Assembly: GCA_964588325.1 (NCBI GenBank)
Contig: CAZPOR010000001.1
Location: 124,001-188,000, forward strand
Length of the DNA: 64,000 bases
Reading direction: 5' to 3'
Origin: Thiovibrio sp964588325
GTDB taxonomy: Bacteria; Desulfobacterota; Desulfobulbia; Desulfobulbales; Desulfurivibrionaceae
Shown here: positions 44,495 through 53,546 of the stretch, in pieces
Numbering within the stretch: the stretch's first letter is position 1
How the letters are laid out: each line of letters begins with the position of its first letter
The notes under the pieces: model-generated
What the model was told of the DNA's origin: nothing
What the model saw: the letters and a program-made list of their open reading frames with translations, nothing else
The model's database searches: none
Program-made: the position numbers and the translations under genes

Positions 44495-44641
44495 CGTAAG
44501 CGTTTTCCAGCGCCGCTTCGCTGCTGCGGCAGATGCGCGAAAGAGGCCTGTTCGCTATAGCCCTCTATGCGAGCAGGCCGATGACAGCTAAGCGAGCATA
44601 GCGAGACTGCGAAGCAGATGCCGTGCTGGGGGACGCTTACG
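44495..44641. repeat. Palindromic dispersed element, copy B
   Basis: About 147 bp. Outer arms CGTAAGCGTTTTCCAGC (44495-44511) and GCTGGGGGACGCTTACG (44625-44641) pair with three T-G positions. An inner hairpin with GGCCTG...CAGGCC arms lies at about 44546-44580. The core GGCCGATGACAGCTAAGCG... is shared with copy A. The right arm supplies the TAA stop of the 794-aa gene. Confidence 0.8.
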
Positions 44642-47021
44642 AATGTTTCTGCCGCTTGCTGTCCAAATCCTCGGCAATGACCATGAGTTGCAGCAGCCTC
44701 GCCGCGTTTGCCGGTCCGAGAGAGTCGCCCAGCAGCTCATCCCGGGTTTGGCGGAGGAAGCCGTCGACCTCCTGCGCGCCGAGGATGGCGGTGACTTCGT
44801 CGCGCATCTCCAGGGAAAGCGGGATTTCGCCGCCAGCCATGGCCTGGATGTCCTCGGCGACATACTGCCATCCTTCGCTGATCTGCTCCTGCCGCAGCTC
44901 CTCGCGGTAATAGCGCTCCGCCGCCAGGTTGAACTCCCTGGCCGACATGTCGTAGGGCGAATCGGCGCCCCCCTTGGCGAGAATCCCGGCGGTCAAGCGG
45001 CCCAAGGCCCCATGCCGGGCAGGCTCCCGCAACCGCAACTCCAGATCATCCAGCAGATCGGCAAAGCCGAAACCCTCCACCAGCTCGGCCGCCTCTTCGC
45101 GGATCACCGCAAGCAGGGCGAGGCGGTACTCCTGATGCAGCACCCGGAGATAGCCGGGGTAGCGGCGGCTGGTCCGGGTGTTCTTGGTTTTTTTCAGGAT
45201 GGCCCGCAGAAAACGGTTGGGCGTATCCTTGTGCACGAAAAAGGTAGGGATGCCGATGGCAGTGCCGAACAGGATCTGGCGGCGCTCGCTCTCCACAAAG
45301 GGGGTGTCGGGGATGTGCTGATGGCTGACGCTGCCTGCGGCGATGAGCTTGAAGGCCAGGGCGTTGAGCAGCATCTGCAGGTCGGTGGCCTGTCCCAGGT
45401 CGGAGGCAAACTGCTCAAATTGCGAATAGTAGCGCGCCTCGAAGCCGGAAAAGCCCATGACCTCGAATTCCCGCAGCTTGTATGGCAGATAGATTGACAT
45501 CCGTTTATCAAATATCCCCATCATGTCCAGGTCTTCCTTGAGGCGGTGGTCATTGTGCAGCCTCCCGTCCTGGCTGGCACTCCGCTCGGTGGAAAGCAGG
45601 GCCACCGGGTAATCGATGAGCCGGAAATCCGGGATGAAATCCCCCTTGCAGCGGCAGGCGCTCCCGACGAGGTGATCGATAAAAGGGGGGCCGAACGGGG
45701 TGAGCGCCTGGCCGCAGAATTTGTTCCTCGCCTTTTTCCGCCAGCGCCGCCAGAGCATGCGCAGGTGGGTGTAATCCAGTTGGTGGGGGAGAAAGCCCAG
45801 GGCCTGCTCCGGGTGGAAGTCCTCGAAGGCCAACCGGTAGGGCGCGGCGCTGTAAGTGGATACAAAAAGGGGCAAAAAATGCTCCATGACCTTGGCCACC
45901 AAGTCGCCCATGCATTTCTCGTGGCGGGGGGTGAAGCCGGAGCCTGGGTCGCCCAGCATCCGGCTCATCTTGCGGCTGCCCATGCTGACATGGGTGCCGT
46001 TGTTGGCCAGGCTGATGTTGGAGGTGTGGGGCATCATCACCAGGTTGGTGGTGATGATGCCTGCCTCGCGCATCTTCATCACCGCGTTCAGATGGCTGCG
46101 GCTCAAAACCTGGTGGCAGAGGATCATGTACTGGTGCTTGGCCTCGCCTTCGTCCCAGCCCGAGAGGCAGGGGCTCATGAAGAGCTTGCGGTAGAAGGCG
46201 TCGGAGATGCACTCGTTCAGGGCCCGCTGCCGCATGGGCGGATGCGGGGAAAAGAAGAGCATGGCCTTCTGCCCCCGGTGGGCCAGTTGGAATTTTTCAT
46301 TGGCATACATGATCAGCAACTGGGTGAAGAGGAAGCGTTTGGCCGTTTCTCTAGCCAGGGCCAGGCCATAGCCGGTGTGGGGATGCATCCCGGTGACATG
46401 GAAGGAAAAGGTCTCCGGCGAGGTGTTGTCGCTCAGCAGGTGGGTGAGCAGCCGGCTCCCGGTTCTGCGCACCGTTTCGTGGCTCTTGCCTTGGCCTATG
46501 ACATCGGCCAGGGCCAGCTTGAGAAGATAACTGATGGGGATGCGCAGGTGTTGCTCCCCTTTTTCTTCCGTAAAAAAGCGGGCGGAATCGGTCCGTTCTC
46601 CCCGGGTGGAATCCTGTTTGTCGGCCTTGAGATCCGCGGCCAGGGTATGCAGGGCGTTGGGATGCAGGCTGGAGAGGGGGAAGCGCACCCAACTGTTTTC
46701 CCAGACCTGCTCCACGTTGTCGCTGAGGTAGCGCTCCAGATCCCGGTGGGCCCGGGGCGAGGTTTCGCCGCGATGGGCCCGTTTGATGATGTTGGCGTAG
46801 TAGCTCGATTGCTCAATGGCCCGGGGCAGATCAGCCGCCTCGCGGCTGCCGGACACCGCCACCTGCAGCTCGTTTTCGCAGCCGGCGGTGGCGTCGGAGC
46901 CGAAAAAAGGCAGGCTGGCCGGGCGAAGGGGATCAAGGCCGAGCAGGGAGATGCACTCGCGTTCCGTGGGTCTGGGGGATCGGTCCGCAATTGAAATGCC
47001 GGCGAAGGAAAGTCTGCTCAT
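44637..47021 (-). CDS. Large conserved-looking protein of unknown function
   Basis: 794 aa from ATG 47021 (AGGGG at good spacing; ATG 47024 is possible). No signal peptide, no obvious membrane helix and no family I recognise. Distinct stretches are HVTGMHPHTGYGLALARETAKRF, MPHTSNISLANNGTHVSMG and GSACRCKGDFIPDFRL. Base and codon use are like the neighbours. It is led by a Pho-type promoter and followed by a PSD-like gene, so a role in lipid change during phosphate limitation is a fair guess but unproven. Its stop lies inside repeat copy B. Confidence 0.8.
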   Translation of the reverse strand: MSRLSFAGISIADRSPRPTERECISLLGLDPLRPASLPFFGSDATAGCENELQVAVSGSREAADLPRAIEQSSYYANIIKRAHRGETSPRAHRDLERYLSDNVEQVWENSWVRFPLSSLHPNALHTLAADLKADKQDSTRGERTDSARFFTEEKGEQHLRIPISYLLKLALADVIGQGKSHETVRRTGSRLLTHLLSDNTSPETFSFHVTGMHPHTGYGLALARETAKRFLFTQLLIMYANEKFQLAHRGQKAMLFFSPHPPMRQRALNECISDAFYRKLFMSPCLSGWDEGEAKHQYMILCHQVLSRSHLNAVMKMREAGIITTNLVMMPHTSNISLANNGTHVSMGSRKMSRMLGDPGSGFTPRHEKCMGDLVAKVMEHFLPLFVSTYSAAPYRLAFEDFHPEQALGFLPHQLDYTHLRMLWRRWRKKARNKFCGQALTPFGPPFIDHLVGSACRCKGDFIPDFRLIDYPVALLSTERSASQDGRLHNDHRLKEDLDMMGIFDKRMSIYLPYKLREFEVMGFSGFEARYYSQFEQFASDLGQATDLQMLLNALAFKLIAAGSVSHQHIPDTPFVESERRQILFGTAIGIPTFFVHKDTPNRFLRAILKKTKNTRTSRRYPGYLRVLHQEYRLALLAVIREEAAELVEGFGFADLLDDLELRLREPARHGALGRLTAGILAKGGADSPYDMSAREFNLAAERYYREELRQEQISEGWQYVAEDIQAMAGGEIPLSLEMRDEVTAILGAQEVDGFLRQTRDELLGDSLGPANAARLLQLMVIAEDLDSKRQKHS

Positions 47022-47074
47022 CATCCACCCCTTGGTTGATTATCGACGGTTTGCCGTCTTCTCTTTTCTTAATA

Positions 47075-47116
47075 TCTATAGGCGATCTCTGTCAGGGGGG
47101 TGTTAGATTTGTAACA
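47075..47116 (-). promoter_or_regulatory. Pho-box array and -10 of the 794-aa gene
   Basis: On the minus strand: TGTTACAAATC (47106-47116), TAACACCCCCC (47095-47105), TGACAGAGATC (47084-47094), then GCC, then TATAGA (47075-47080). Same 11-bp unit and 3-nt gap as at pstS. The leader would be about 45 nt. Confidence 0.78.
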
Positions 47117-47166
47117 GGATTTGGTTCAGGAGGGGAGGCGGGGGGGGCTGGAATGGAAAGTGATTT

Positions 47167-47385
47167 TTAATCGGTTTTTCCGCTGGGCCGGGGAGGGGTT
47201 GCCTGATCGAGAAAGTACCTGGCCCAGCATTCCCATGGCACGGTGTCCAGGGTGCACTCGCCGGGGCAGGGGTAGTGTTCGACCACATGGGGGCAGCGCC
47301 CGCACCGGGCGGTGCAGATATGCTTGGCCGCTTTTTCCAGGGCGGTGCTCAAGGTGGGCTTGTCATGCTTCCGTGTTGTTTTCAT
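47167..47385 (-). CDS. Small cysteine-rich protein downstream of phoR
   Basis: 72 aa from ATG 47385 (AAGGAG upstream). Six cysteines at about 24, 28, 31, 40, 44 and 53 (ICTARCGRC, YPCPGEC, PWECW) suggest a metal or cluster site. It overlaps the end of phoR by 23 bp and should be co-expressed. No family is recognised. Confidence 0.7.
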   Translation of the reverse strand: MKTTRKHDKPTLSTALEKAAKHICTARCGRCPHVVEHYPCPGECTLDTVPWECWARYFLDQATPPRPSGKTD

Positions 47386-49171
47386 GGCGCTTCTCCTTAT
47401 ACAGCAGGATGGTGAAGGTCGTTCCCTTGCCGACCTCGCTTGTGACACCCACTTCGCCTCCATGCGCCTGGACAATGTGTTTGACAATGGCCAGCCCCAG
47501 GCCGGTGCCGCCGACCTTGCGGTTGCGGGCCGCGTCGCTCCGGTAGAAGCGCTCGAACAACCGCGGCAGGTGGTGGGCTGCGACCCCTGACCCGAAATCC
47601 TGCACCTCGATGGCGATGGTTTCCTCGTCCCGCTGCCCGGCCCGGATAATTACCCGGCTGCCTTCCTCGCTGTATTTGATGGCGTTGACGATGAGGTTGG
47701 TGATTGCCTGTTCGAGCAGGGGAGCGTTGAGGCTGGCGGTGAGGGCATCGTCCGCGGCAAGTTCGAGGCGGATTTTTTTCTCGGCCGCCTTGAGCCCGCA
47801 GGTCTCGATGGCCCTCCGCAGGGGCTTGCTGATTCTCTCTTCCGTCAGCGCCAGCTCGGTGTGCTCTTGCTCCTGCTCCAGCCGGGAGAGGGCGAGGAGG
47901 TCTTCGATGATGGCGTGCAGCCGTTTCGACTGCTTGGCGATGATCTCCACAAAGCGCCGGGCGTCCTCGGGGCTTTCCAAGGCGCCGTCCAGCAGGGTTT
48001 CGGCAAAGCCTTCGATGGAGGTGATCGGGGTTTTCAGCTCGTGGGAAACATTGGCCACGAAATCGCGGCGCATGTTTTCCAGGCGCCGGAGGTTGGTGAC
48101 ATCGTTGATGACGATGATCGCGCCGCTGGTCATCTCCGAGGCGTCCTGGAACCGGGTGCCGTGGGCATAGAAATATTTTTCCTGCCCGTCTGGGCCGGTG
48201 AGGTCGATCTCGCCTTCAATGGGTTTGGCCGAGGCAAGGGTCTGGCTGATGAAGCGTTGCAGGGCGAGGTTGCGCACCGCCACCAGGGCGTTTTTCCCCC
48301 GGATTTTTTCCGGGGCGATGTTGAGCAGTCTGGCTCCGGCCTGATTGATATCGAGGATGCGCTCCTCGGTGTCCACGGTGATCACCCCTTCGACCATGCT
48401 GGAAAAAACCGCCTGCAACTGGCTGTGCTGCCGGGCGATGGTTTTTATCCTGGTGTCGAGCTGATCGGCCATGGCATTCATGGCCCGGGCCAGGCTCGCC
48501 ACCTCTTCGGCCCCTTCCTCCCGCAGCTTGGCGGTGAAGGCGCCGCCAGCAAAATGTTCCGCGCCCAGCCGCATCTCTTCCAGCGGCCTGCTGATGCGCT
48601 GGGCGATGAACCAGGCGACCAGGGCCACCACCAGGGCGACAAGCAGGCAGCCCCAGACAATCTTTAAAAAGATTTCTCTCAGCGCGCTGTCGATGAAGGT
48701 GACCGGGATCGCGGTGCGCAGCACGCCTTTGGTTTTCCCCTCCTGCACCAGGGGGATCGCTACATACATCATGTTTTCCTGCAGGGTGTGGCTGAAGCGC
48801 AGCGAGGGGGCGGGGCGGCCGGCAAGGGCGGCGATGATCTCCGGCCGTCCGGCATGGTTTTCCATGCGGCCGGGCTCTTCGTTGGAGTCGGCGAGAACCT
48901 CGCCGCCGGTGGCAATAACGGTGAGCCGGGTTCCGGAGCGCTTTCCGGCGTTGGAGCAGAAGGCCTGCAATGCATCCGGGTTCTGTGCGGCCAGCAGGGA
49001 GAGAACATGCTCCTGGGTCAGGGCGGCCCGCGCTTCAAGACCGGCGCCGGTCTGGGCCAGTTGAAAGGCGCGGAGGGAGTATGCCCCGTATCCGGCCGCG
49101 GCCAGCAGGGCGATGATGGTGATGAGAAGCTGACTTGGATACAACTGCCAGATAAGGCGTTTATGATGCAT
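47363..49171 (-). CDS. phoR: Phosphate-type sensor histidine kinase
   Basis: 602 aa from ATG 49171 (AGGAAA upstream). Two membrane helices (about 10-30, 160-185) enclose a periplasmic sensor. Then HAMP, PAS (FSSMVEGVITVDTEERILDIN), the H-box FVANVSHELKTPITSIEGF, and the ATPase N, G1 and G2 boxes (NLIVNAIKYS, DFGSGV, GGTGLGLAIV). The PAS-HisKA arrangement is that of PhoR. No regulator gene is next to it; phoB at 27964 is the likely partner. Its own 11-bp array suggests autoregulation. Confidence 0.88.
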   Translation of the reverse strand: MHHKRLIWQLYPSQLLITIIALLAAAGYGAYSLRAFQLAQTGAGLEARAALTQEHVLSLLAAQNPDALQAFCSNAGKRSGTRLTVIATGGEVLADSNEEPGRMENHAGRPEIIAALAGRPAPSLRFSHTLQENMMYVAIPLVQEGKTKGVLRTAIPVTFIDSALREIFLKIVWGCLLVALVVALVAWFIAQRISRPLEEMRLGAEHFAGGAFTAKLREEGAEEVASLARAMNAMADQLDTRIKTIARQHSQLQAVFSSMVEGVITVDTEERILDINQAGARLLNIAPEKIRGKNALVAVRNLALQRFISQTLASAKPIEGEIDLTGPDGQEKYFYAHGTRFQDASEMTSGAIIVINDVTNLRRLENMRRDFVANVSHELKTPITSIEGFAETLLDGALESPEDARRFVEIIAKQSKRLHAIIEDLLALSRLEQEQEHTELALTEERISKPLRRAIETCGLKAAEKKIRLELAADDALTASLNAPLLEQAITNLIVNAIKYSEEGSRVIIRAGQRDEETIAIEVQDFGSGVAAHHLPRLFERFYRSDAARNRKVGGTGLGLAIVKHIVQAHGGEVGVTSEVGKGTTFTILLYKEKRHENNTEA

Positions 49172-49214
49172 GGCATTTCCTGTTGCGGTTGGAGTTGATC
49201 GGACCACCAGCAAC

Positions 49215-49256
49215 AGGATAGCATGGGATTGTTAGAATATGGTCAGGTTATTGTTA
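49215..49256 (-). promoter_or_regulatory. Pho-box array and -10 of phoR
   Basis: On the minus strand: TAACAATAACC (49246-49256), TGACCATATTC (49235-49245), TAACAATCCCA (49224-49234), then TGC, then TATCCT (49215-49220). The architecture is identical to that of pstS. The leader would be about 38 nt. Confidence 0.82.
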
Positions 49257-49329
49257 TGATCGTTTCCTGGCCTTCAAAAATGTTTTTCAGGGGAAGGCAG
49301 CCCTGGCCCTGCCCGGAGCAGGAGGATGC

Positions 49330-51264
49330 TTATTCGGAGTAGGGTTTTTTCTTCCCCCGCCTGGGGATGCCTGCGGACGGCGGTCTGGCAGGGGCTGCCG
49401 GTTTGCTTGCGGCGGCAGGCTTGGCCGGGGCATACGGTTTGGCCGGAGCGTGCGGCTTGGCGGAAGAGTAAGGCTTGGCCGAAGAAGAGGGTTTGTACGA
49501 GCTGGAAGGCTTGTACGAGCCGGAGGATTTATACGGTTTCGCGCCCTTGCGTCCGGGATATGCTGGTTTTGCCGGACGGCCCTTGGGAGCGTCCAAGGTT
49601 TTTACCTCGACGTCTCGCCCATTGACCTTGAGGCCTTGGAAGACTTCGATGATTTTCTGGGCGAAACGGCTGTCCGCCTCCAGCATGGCGGTGTTGTCCA
49701 GGATTTCGATGCGCCCTATCTTGATGGAGGCCGAGCCGCTGGCATCGTTGATCTGGCCGATGAGCCGGGCCGGGTAGAGGCCGTCTTTCTGGCCGATGTT
49801 GAGGTAGAACCGGCTGAAGTGCACGCGCTCGCCGCGATCGCGATCATCCTGGCGGCCGAATCGGCTCTCCGGACGGTCCTGCCGGGAGAATCTGCTCTCC
49901 GACCGTTGGTAGCCCTCATCCTGGCCGCGGCCTTTATCCGAAACATTGATGTCCGGGGCATTCTGGTAATGGGCCAGGATGTCGGCAAACTCCTGGGAAA
50001 CAAAATGCAGGATCAGCTCGTCGCGGCCGAGATCGGCCAATGCCTCGGTGATGGCCTCCAGGAAGGGGGCAAGCCGGGCATGGTTGACCTCGACGTTCTT
50101 GATGGTCTCGATCTTGTGGAGCAGTTGCGTCTTGCAGACCTCGTGGCCCGAGGGAACCTTGCCCAGCTCGAACTGCCGTTTCATCTTGCTCTCGATCTCC
50201 TTGATGCGGAACCGCTCGCGCATATGGATGATGGAGATGGAGATGCCGGTCTTGCCCGCCCGGCCGGTGCGCCCGCTGCGGTGGGTGTAGTTGGCCGTGT
50301 CGTCGGGCAGGTTGTAGTTGATCACATGGGTCAGGTCGGTGACGTCCAGGCCGCGGGCCGCCACATCGGTGGCCACCAGCAACTGCACCGACTTGCTGCG
50401 GAACCGCTGCATCACGTAATCGCGCTGGCTTTGCGACAGCTCGCCGTGCAGGGGATCGGCGTTGTAACCGTCCTTGCCGAGCTTGTCCGCGACATCGTTG
50501 ACCTCCTGGCGGGTGCGGCAGAAGATGATGGCGTACATGTCCGGGTTCATGTCCACCAACCGGCGCAGGGCCAGGTAACGGTCCTTGGCGTGGACCATGT
50601 AATAGATGTGGCGGATGTTTTCCGACCCGGCATTGCGGGTGCCCACCGTGATCTCCAGGGGGGTTTTCATGTACTTTCTGGAGATGGAGGCCACGCTTTG
50701 CGGCATGGTGGCGGAAAACAACAGGGTGTGCTTGTCCGCCGGGGTCTGGGCGAGGATGGCGTTCAGCTCGTCCTGGAACCCCATCTGCAGCATCTCGTCG
50801 GCCTCGTCCAGCACCACCAGGCGGATGGCGGAAAGATCGATCTCCTGGCGGCGCATCAGGTCGTGCAGTCTCCCCGGGGTGGCCACGATGATCGGCGCGC
50901 CCTGCCGCAGGGAGCGGATTTGGTTATCGATGCTCGCCCCGCCGTAAACGGCGCAAACGCGGATGGCCGGAAGATTCTTGGCAAAGGAGTTGAGGTCCCG
51001 GGCCACCTGCATGCAGAGTTCCCGGGTCGGGCAGAGCACCAGGGCCTGGGTTTTGCGGCTGCCTGGGTCGCAAAGCTGCACCAGGGGGATGCCGAAGGCC
51101 GCGGTCTTGCCGGTACCGGTCTGGGCCAGGCCGACAATGTCCACCGGTTTTTCAAGCAGCAGCGGAATGATCTGCTCCTGAACCGGGGTCGGCGCGGTAA
51201 AGCCCAGGGCTTCAAGGCCGGAGATGATGTCGGGATGGATGCCAAGGTCAGCAAAGGTGGTCAT
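49330..51264 (-). CDS. deaD: DEAD-box ATP-dependent RNA helicase
   Basis: 644 aa. Q motif (TAPTPVQEQ), motif I AQTGTGKT, Ia PTRELCMQ, II DEAD (VLDEADEML), III SAT, V RGLDV, VI HRSGRTGRAG, then a DbpA-type RNA-binding domain (FYLNIGQKDGLYPARLIG). The last 70 residues are a low-complexity Lys/Pro/Ser/Ala tail with KPYSSAKPHAPAKPY-like repeats. It unwinds RNA, usually in ribosome assembly or cold growth. The gene stands alone. Confidence 0.94.
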   Translation of the reverse strand: MTTFADLGIHPDIISGLEALGFTAPTPVQEQIIPLLLEKPVDIVGLAQTGTGKTAAFGIPLVQLCDPGSRKTQALVLCPTRELCMQVARDLNSFAKNLPAIRVCAVYGGASIDNQIRSLRQGAPIIVATPGRLHDLMRRQEIDLSAIRLVVLDEADEMLQMGFQDELNAILAQTPADKHTLLFSATMPQSVASISRKYMKTPLEITVGTRNAGSENIRHIYYMVHAKDRYLALRRLVDMNPDMYAIIFCRTRQEVNDVADKLGKDGYNADPLHGELSQSQRDYVMQRFRSKSVQLLVATDVAARGLDVTDLTHVINYNLPDDTANYTHRSGRTGRAGKTGISISIIHMRERFRIKEIESKMKRQFELGKVPSGHEVCKTQLLHKIETIKNVEVNHARLAPFLEAITEALADLGRDELILHFVSQEFADILAHYQNAPDINVSDKGRGQDEGYQRSESRFSRQDRPESRFGRQDDRDRGERVHFSRFYLNIGQKDGLYPARLIGQINDASGSASIKIGRIEILDNTAMLEADSRFAQKIIEVFQGLKVNGRDVEVKTLDAPKGRPAKPAYPGRKGAKPYKSSGSYKPSSSYKPSSSAKPYSSAKPHAPAKPYAPAKPAAASKPAAPARPPSAGIPRRGKKKPYSE

Positions 51265-51398
51265 GGGCGGGGTTCCTTATTGTAAAGCATGCGGGAGAAG
51301 GGTTGCTGTGCAGGAGAAAGGACATCCTTGCGGCCCAACGCCCCAAAGCCGTTATGGTAAAAAATGTCGTTAACCGGCTGGATGGGAAACGGCATAAA

Positions 51399-51447
51399 GA
51401 GCCGTAACGAAAAAGTTTGTGAGCGCTGAGCTGTTTCGTAACGGCTC
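51399..51447. repeat. Inverted repeat upstream of deaD
   Basis: Arms GAGCCGTAACGAAA (51399-51412) and TTTCGTAACGGCTC (51434-51447), one mismatch, 21-nt loop. It lies in a 364-bp gap (51265-51628) that holds this, the terminator at 51452-51490 and no gene. Confidence 0.6.
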
Positions 51448-51451
51448 CTAA

Positions 51452-51490
51452 ACAAAAAAACCGCACGCCCTCGGCAGAGGCTTTGTGCGG
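51452..51490 (-). terminator. Terminator of the efflux operon
   Basis: On the minus strand CCGCAC (51485-51490) pairs with GTGCGG (51461-51466) around a nested CCTC/GAGG stem, followed by seven T and TGTTT. It lies about 140 bp after the outer-membrane factor gene. Confidence 0.8.
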
Positions 51491-51628
51491 TGCGCTTTTG
51501 TTCGTTCAGCGATGACAGGCAGAGGCAACACAATGAATTTTTCTATGTATCATGAACTGCCAGAAAGCGCAAGAGGAATGTTTTTTGCAGAGTTTCCGGG
51601 GCAGAACTTGAGTGCGGTGTTTGAGACG

Positions 51629-53095
51629 TTACGCGTCGTTTGTTTTTCCGCCGCCCATGGCTTGATAGAACGCGGCGCTATCAACAAGGCGCAACGCCTG
51701 CGCTTCGATCAGGTTGATCCGTGTTTGCTGCGACTGCTGTTGGGCTGTGAGCAGTTGGACATAGCTGGCTGCGCCAAGCGCGTATTGACGTTGCATGGAT
51801 TCCAGAGAACTTTGCGCCGCGGCATCGGCTGCGGACAACGCGGCCAATCTTTGAGCGTCGTTTTCAAGCGTACGCAGGACATCGGCTACATTGCGCAGAG
51901 ATTCGAGTACAACGTGGCGATAATTCGCCGCCGCTGCGTCGAATGCGGCCAGGGCGGCACGTTTTTCCGCCGGCAATCCGGGGTTGAACAAAGGTTGGGT
52001 CAATTGTCCAACCGCGCTCCAGATTGCTGATCCGCTTCCAAACAACGCGCCGGTAGACAAGGCCTGCGAACCAAGGTTTGCGCTGAGGTTGAGCTGTGGA
52101 TACAGCTTGGCGACTGCCACGCCGTATTCCGCATTTGCAGCATGCAGCATGGCCTCGGCAGCCTGAATGTCAGGGCGGTTGCGCACCAATTCGGAAGGCA
52201 CGGTAAGCGGCAGACCGGCTGGCAGGGTGAACTCCTGCAAGGAAAAGCATGGCAAACCTCCCGCGCCCGGTGCCTGGCCTGCAAGTACTGCCAGCAGGTG
52301 TTCGCTCTGCTGAAGCTGATTGCGCAGCAGCGGAATGCCCGCACGAGTCTGTTCTACCTGGGTTTGCAAGGCGAGTACATCGTCAGGTGCGGCTTGGCCG
52401 AGGCGTACGCGTTCTTTGGTCAGACTCAGTTGTTCTTCTTGGGAACCGAGGATGGCCTCTGTGGCCTGAATTTGCGCGGCCAGCCTGGCTTGGGTAACGG
52501 CTCCGGTGACGATGTTGGCTGCCAGCGTCAATCGCGTCCCTTCCAGTTGGTAACGCTGGTAGTCAACGTTGGCGGAGAGGGCTTCAAGGGCGCGGCGGGT
52601 GCCGCCTGCTAAATCGAGATTGTAACGCACCCCCACACTGGCGTTGTAGAGACTGAATTCCCGAGCGTCGCCAGCCTGCCCAAAGGCGCTGGGGTTGGAT
52701 CGTTGGCGCTGGCCGCCGAGATTGGCGTCAACCTGCGGATACAGGGTTGAGCCGGCCCGCGCGGCATAAAGTTCTTGTGCCTGACGCAAAACGGCCTGAG
52801 ACTGGACAAGTGTGGGGTTGGCTTCCAGGGCTTTATCGATCAGGGCATCCAGCTTGGGCGAGCCAAGTTCGCGCCACCATTGCGGATTGACCGGGTCACC
52901 TTTGATGAAACGCTGGGATTCTCCTAGGGGCGTGGGTGCGGTGGCTGTGTGCGCAGGCAAGGGAGTGGCGGTGTAGGTTGCCACATCCAATGCGGCAGGC
53001 TGCTTGAAATCGGGGCCAACCGCGCATCCTGCCAGCAGACCGGCAAGGATAACTGTGCTAAAGAGGGGAGAACCGCACTTTTTAACGTTGCTCAT
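51629..53095 (-). CDS. NodT-family outer-membrane efflux lipoprotein
   Basis: 488 aa from ATG 53095 (AGGAG upstream). Lipobox LAGLLAGC, so it is lipid-anchored in the outer membrane. TolC/OprM-like repeats follow (about 90-470: two OEP domains with LRQAQ... and LRNVADVLRTLENDAQRL). It forms the exit duct for the adaptor and ABC parts encoded upstream. Its start overlaps the cytochrome gene by 14 bp. Confidence 0.92.
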   Translation of the reverse strand: MSNVKKCGSPLFSTVILAGLLAGCAVGPDFKQPAALDVATYTATPLPAHTATAPTPLGESQRFIKGDPVNPQWWRELGSPKLDALIDKALEANPTLVQSQAVLRQAQELYAARAGSTLYPQVDANLGGQRQRSNPSAFGQAGDAREFSLYNASVGVRYNLDLAGGTRRALEALSANVDYQRYQLEGTRLTLAANIVTGAVTQARLAAQIQATEAILGSQEEQLSLTKERVRLGQAAPDDVLALQTQVEQTRAGIPLLRNQLQQSEHLLAVLAGQAPGAGGLPCFSLQEFTLPAGLPLTVPSELVRNRPDIQAAEAMLHAANAEYGVAVAKLYPQLNLSANLGSQALSTGALFGSGSAIWSAVGQLTQPLFNPGLPAEKRAALAAFDAAAANYRHVVLESLRNVADVLRTLENDAQRLAALSAADAAAQSSLESMQRQYALGAASYVQLLTAQQQSQQTRINLIEAQALRLVDSAAFYQAMGGGKTNDA

Positions 53096-53546
53096 AGAAA
53101 TGCTCCTGGAACGATTTGCGAAAACTCCGGTGGCAGGCAAGGCAACTGTTTTGCAACATTGCAAACGCAGAAATTACTAATGTTCCGTCCTGGCGCGCAG
53201 CGGCTCGTTTCAGCTCCTGTCCTGCCTGATGAGTTTTTTCGTCATAATCCCGAAACTTGCCGGCATCGGAGCCGGCAAATTTCAAAATACGCATCTTTTC
53301 GGCCACCGGAGGTTGAGGGTGGGCGGCAATCAACGGTGCGGTTTTTGTTGCAAGATCCCAGTCCTCACTGGCAATGGCGCCGGTGATAGTCTGCATATTC
53401 ATGGTCATGTCCTGCATGATCTTGTGCAGGGCAAGCGGTTTGATTTCAGTGTTGCCGTTCGCCCATGTCTGTGCGGTTGCGGACAACAAAAGCGTGCCGA
53501 TCACACCGGCTGCCGCGATTGTTTTGAGAGTATGTTTGTCTTTCAT
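53082..53546 (-). CDS. Class II-type cytochrome c (c556-like)
   Basis: 154 aa with a signal peptide (cleavage near TWANGN). The single haem site CLACHRSF lies near the C-terminus, the hallmark of cytochrome c'/c556, with a four-helix-bundle body. A periplasmic electron carrier or gas-binding protein. It is odd inside a tripartite efflux operon, yet its gene overlaps both neighbours (14 bp with the outer-membrane factor, 4 bp with the ATPase). Confidence 0.9.
   Translation of the reverse strand: MKDKHTLKTIAAAGVIGTLLLSATAQTWANGNTEIKPLALHKIMQDMTMNMQTITGAIASEDWDLATKTAPLIAAHPQPPVAEKMRILKFAGSDAGKFRDYDEKTHQAGQELKRAAARQDGTLVISAFAMLQNSCLACHRSFRKSFQEHFYEQR

Noticed and set aside
45546..46994. 482-codon plus-strand frame opposite the 794-aa gene
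   Set aside because: Ambiguous at first because the 794-aa protein is unknown. The minus frame has a ribosome site, a Pho-type promoter and more protein-like composition; the plus frame has neither site nor promoter.
49450..51285. 611-codon plus-strand frame opposite the RNA helicase gene
   Set aside because: The minus strand carries all DEAD-box motifs; the plus-strand product is a valine/glycine/histidine-rich shadow.
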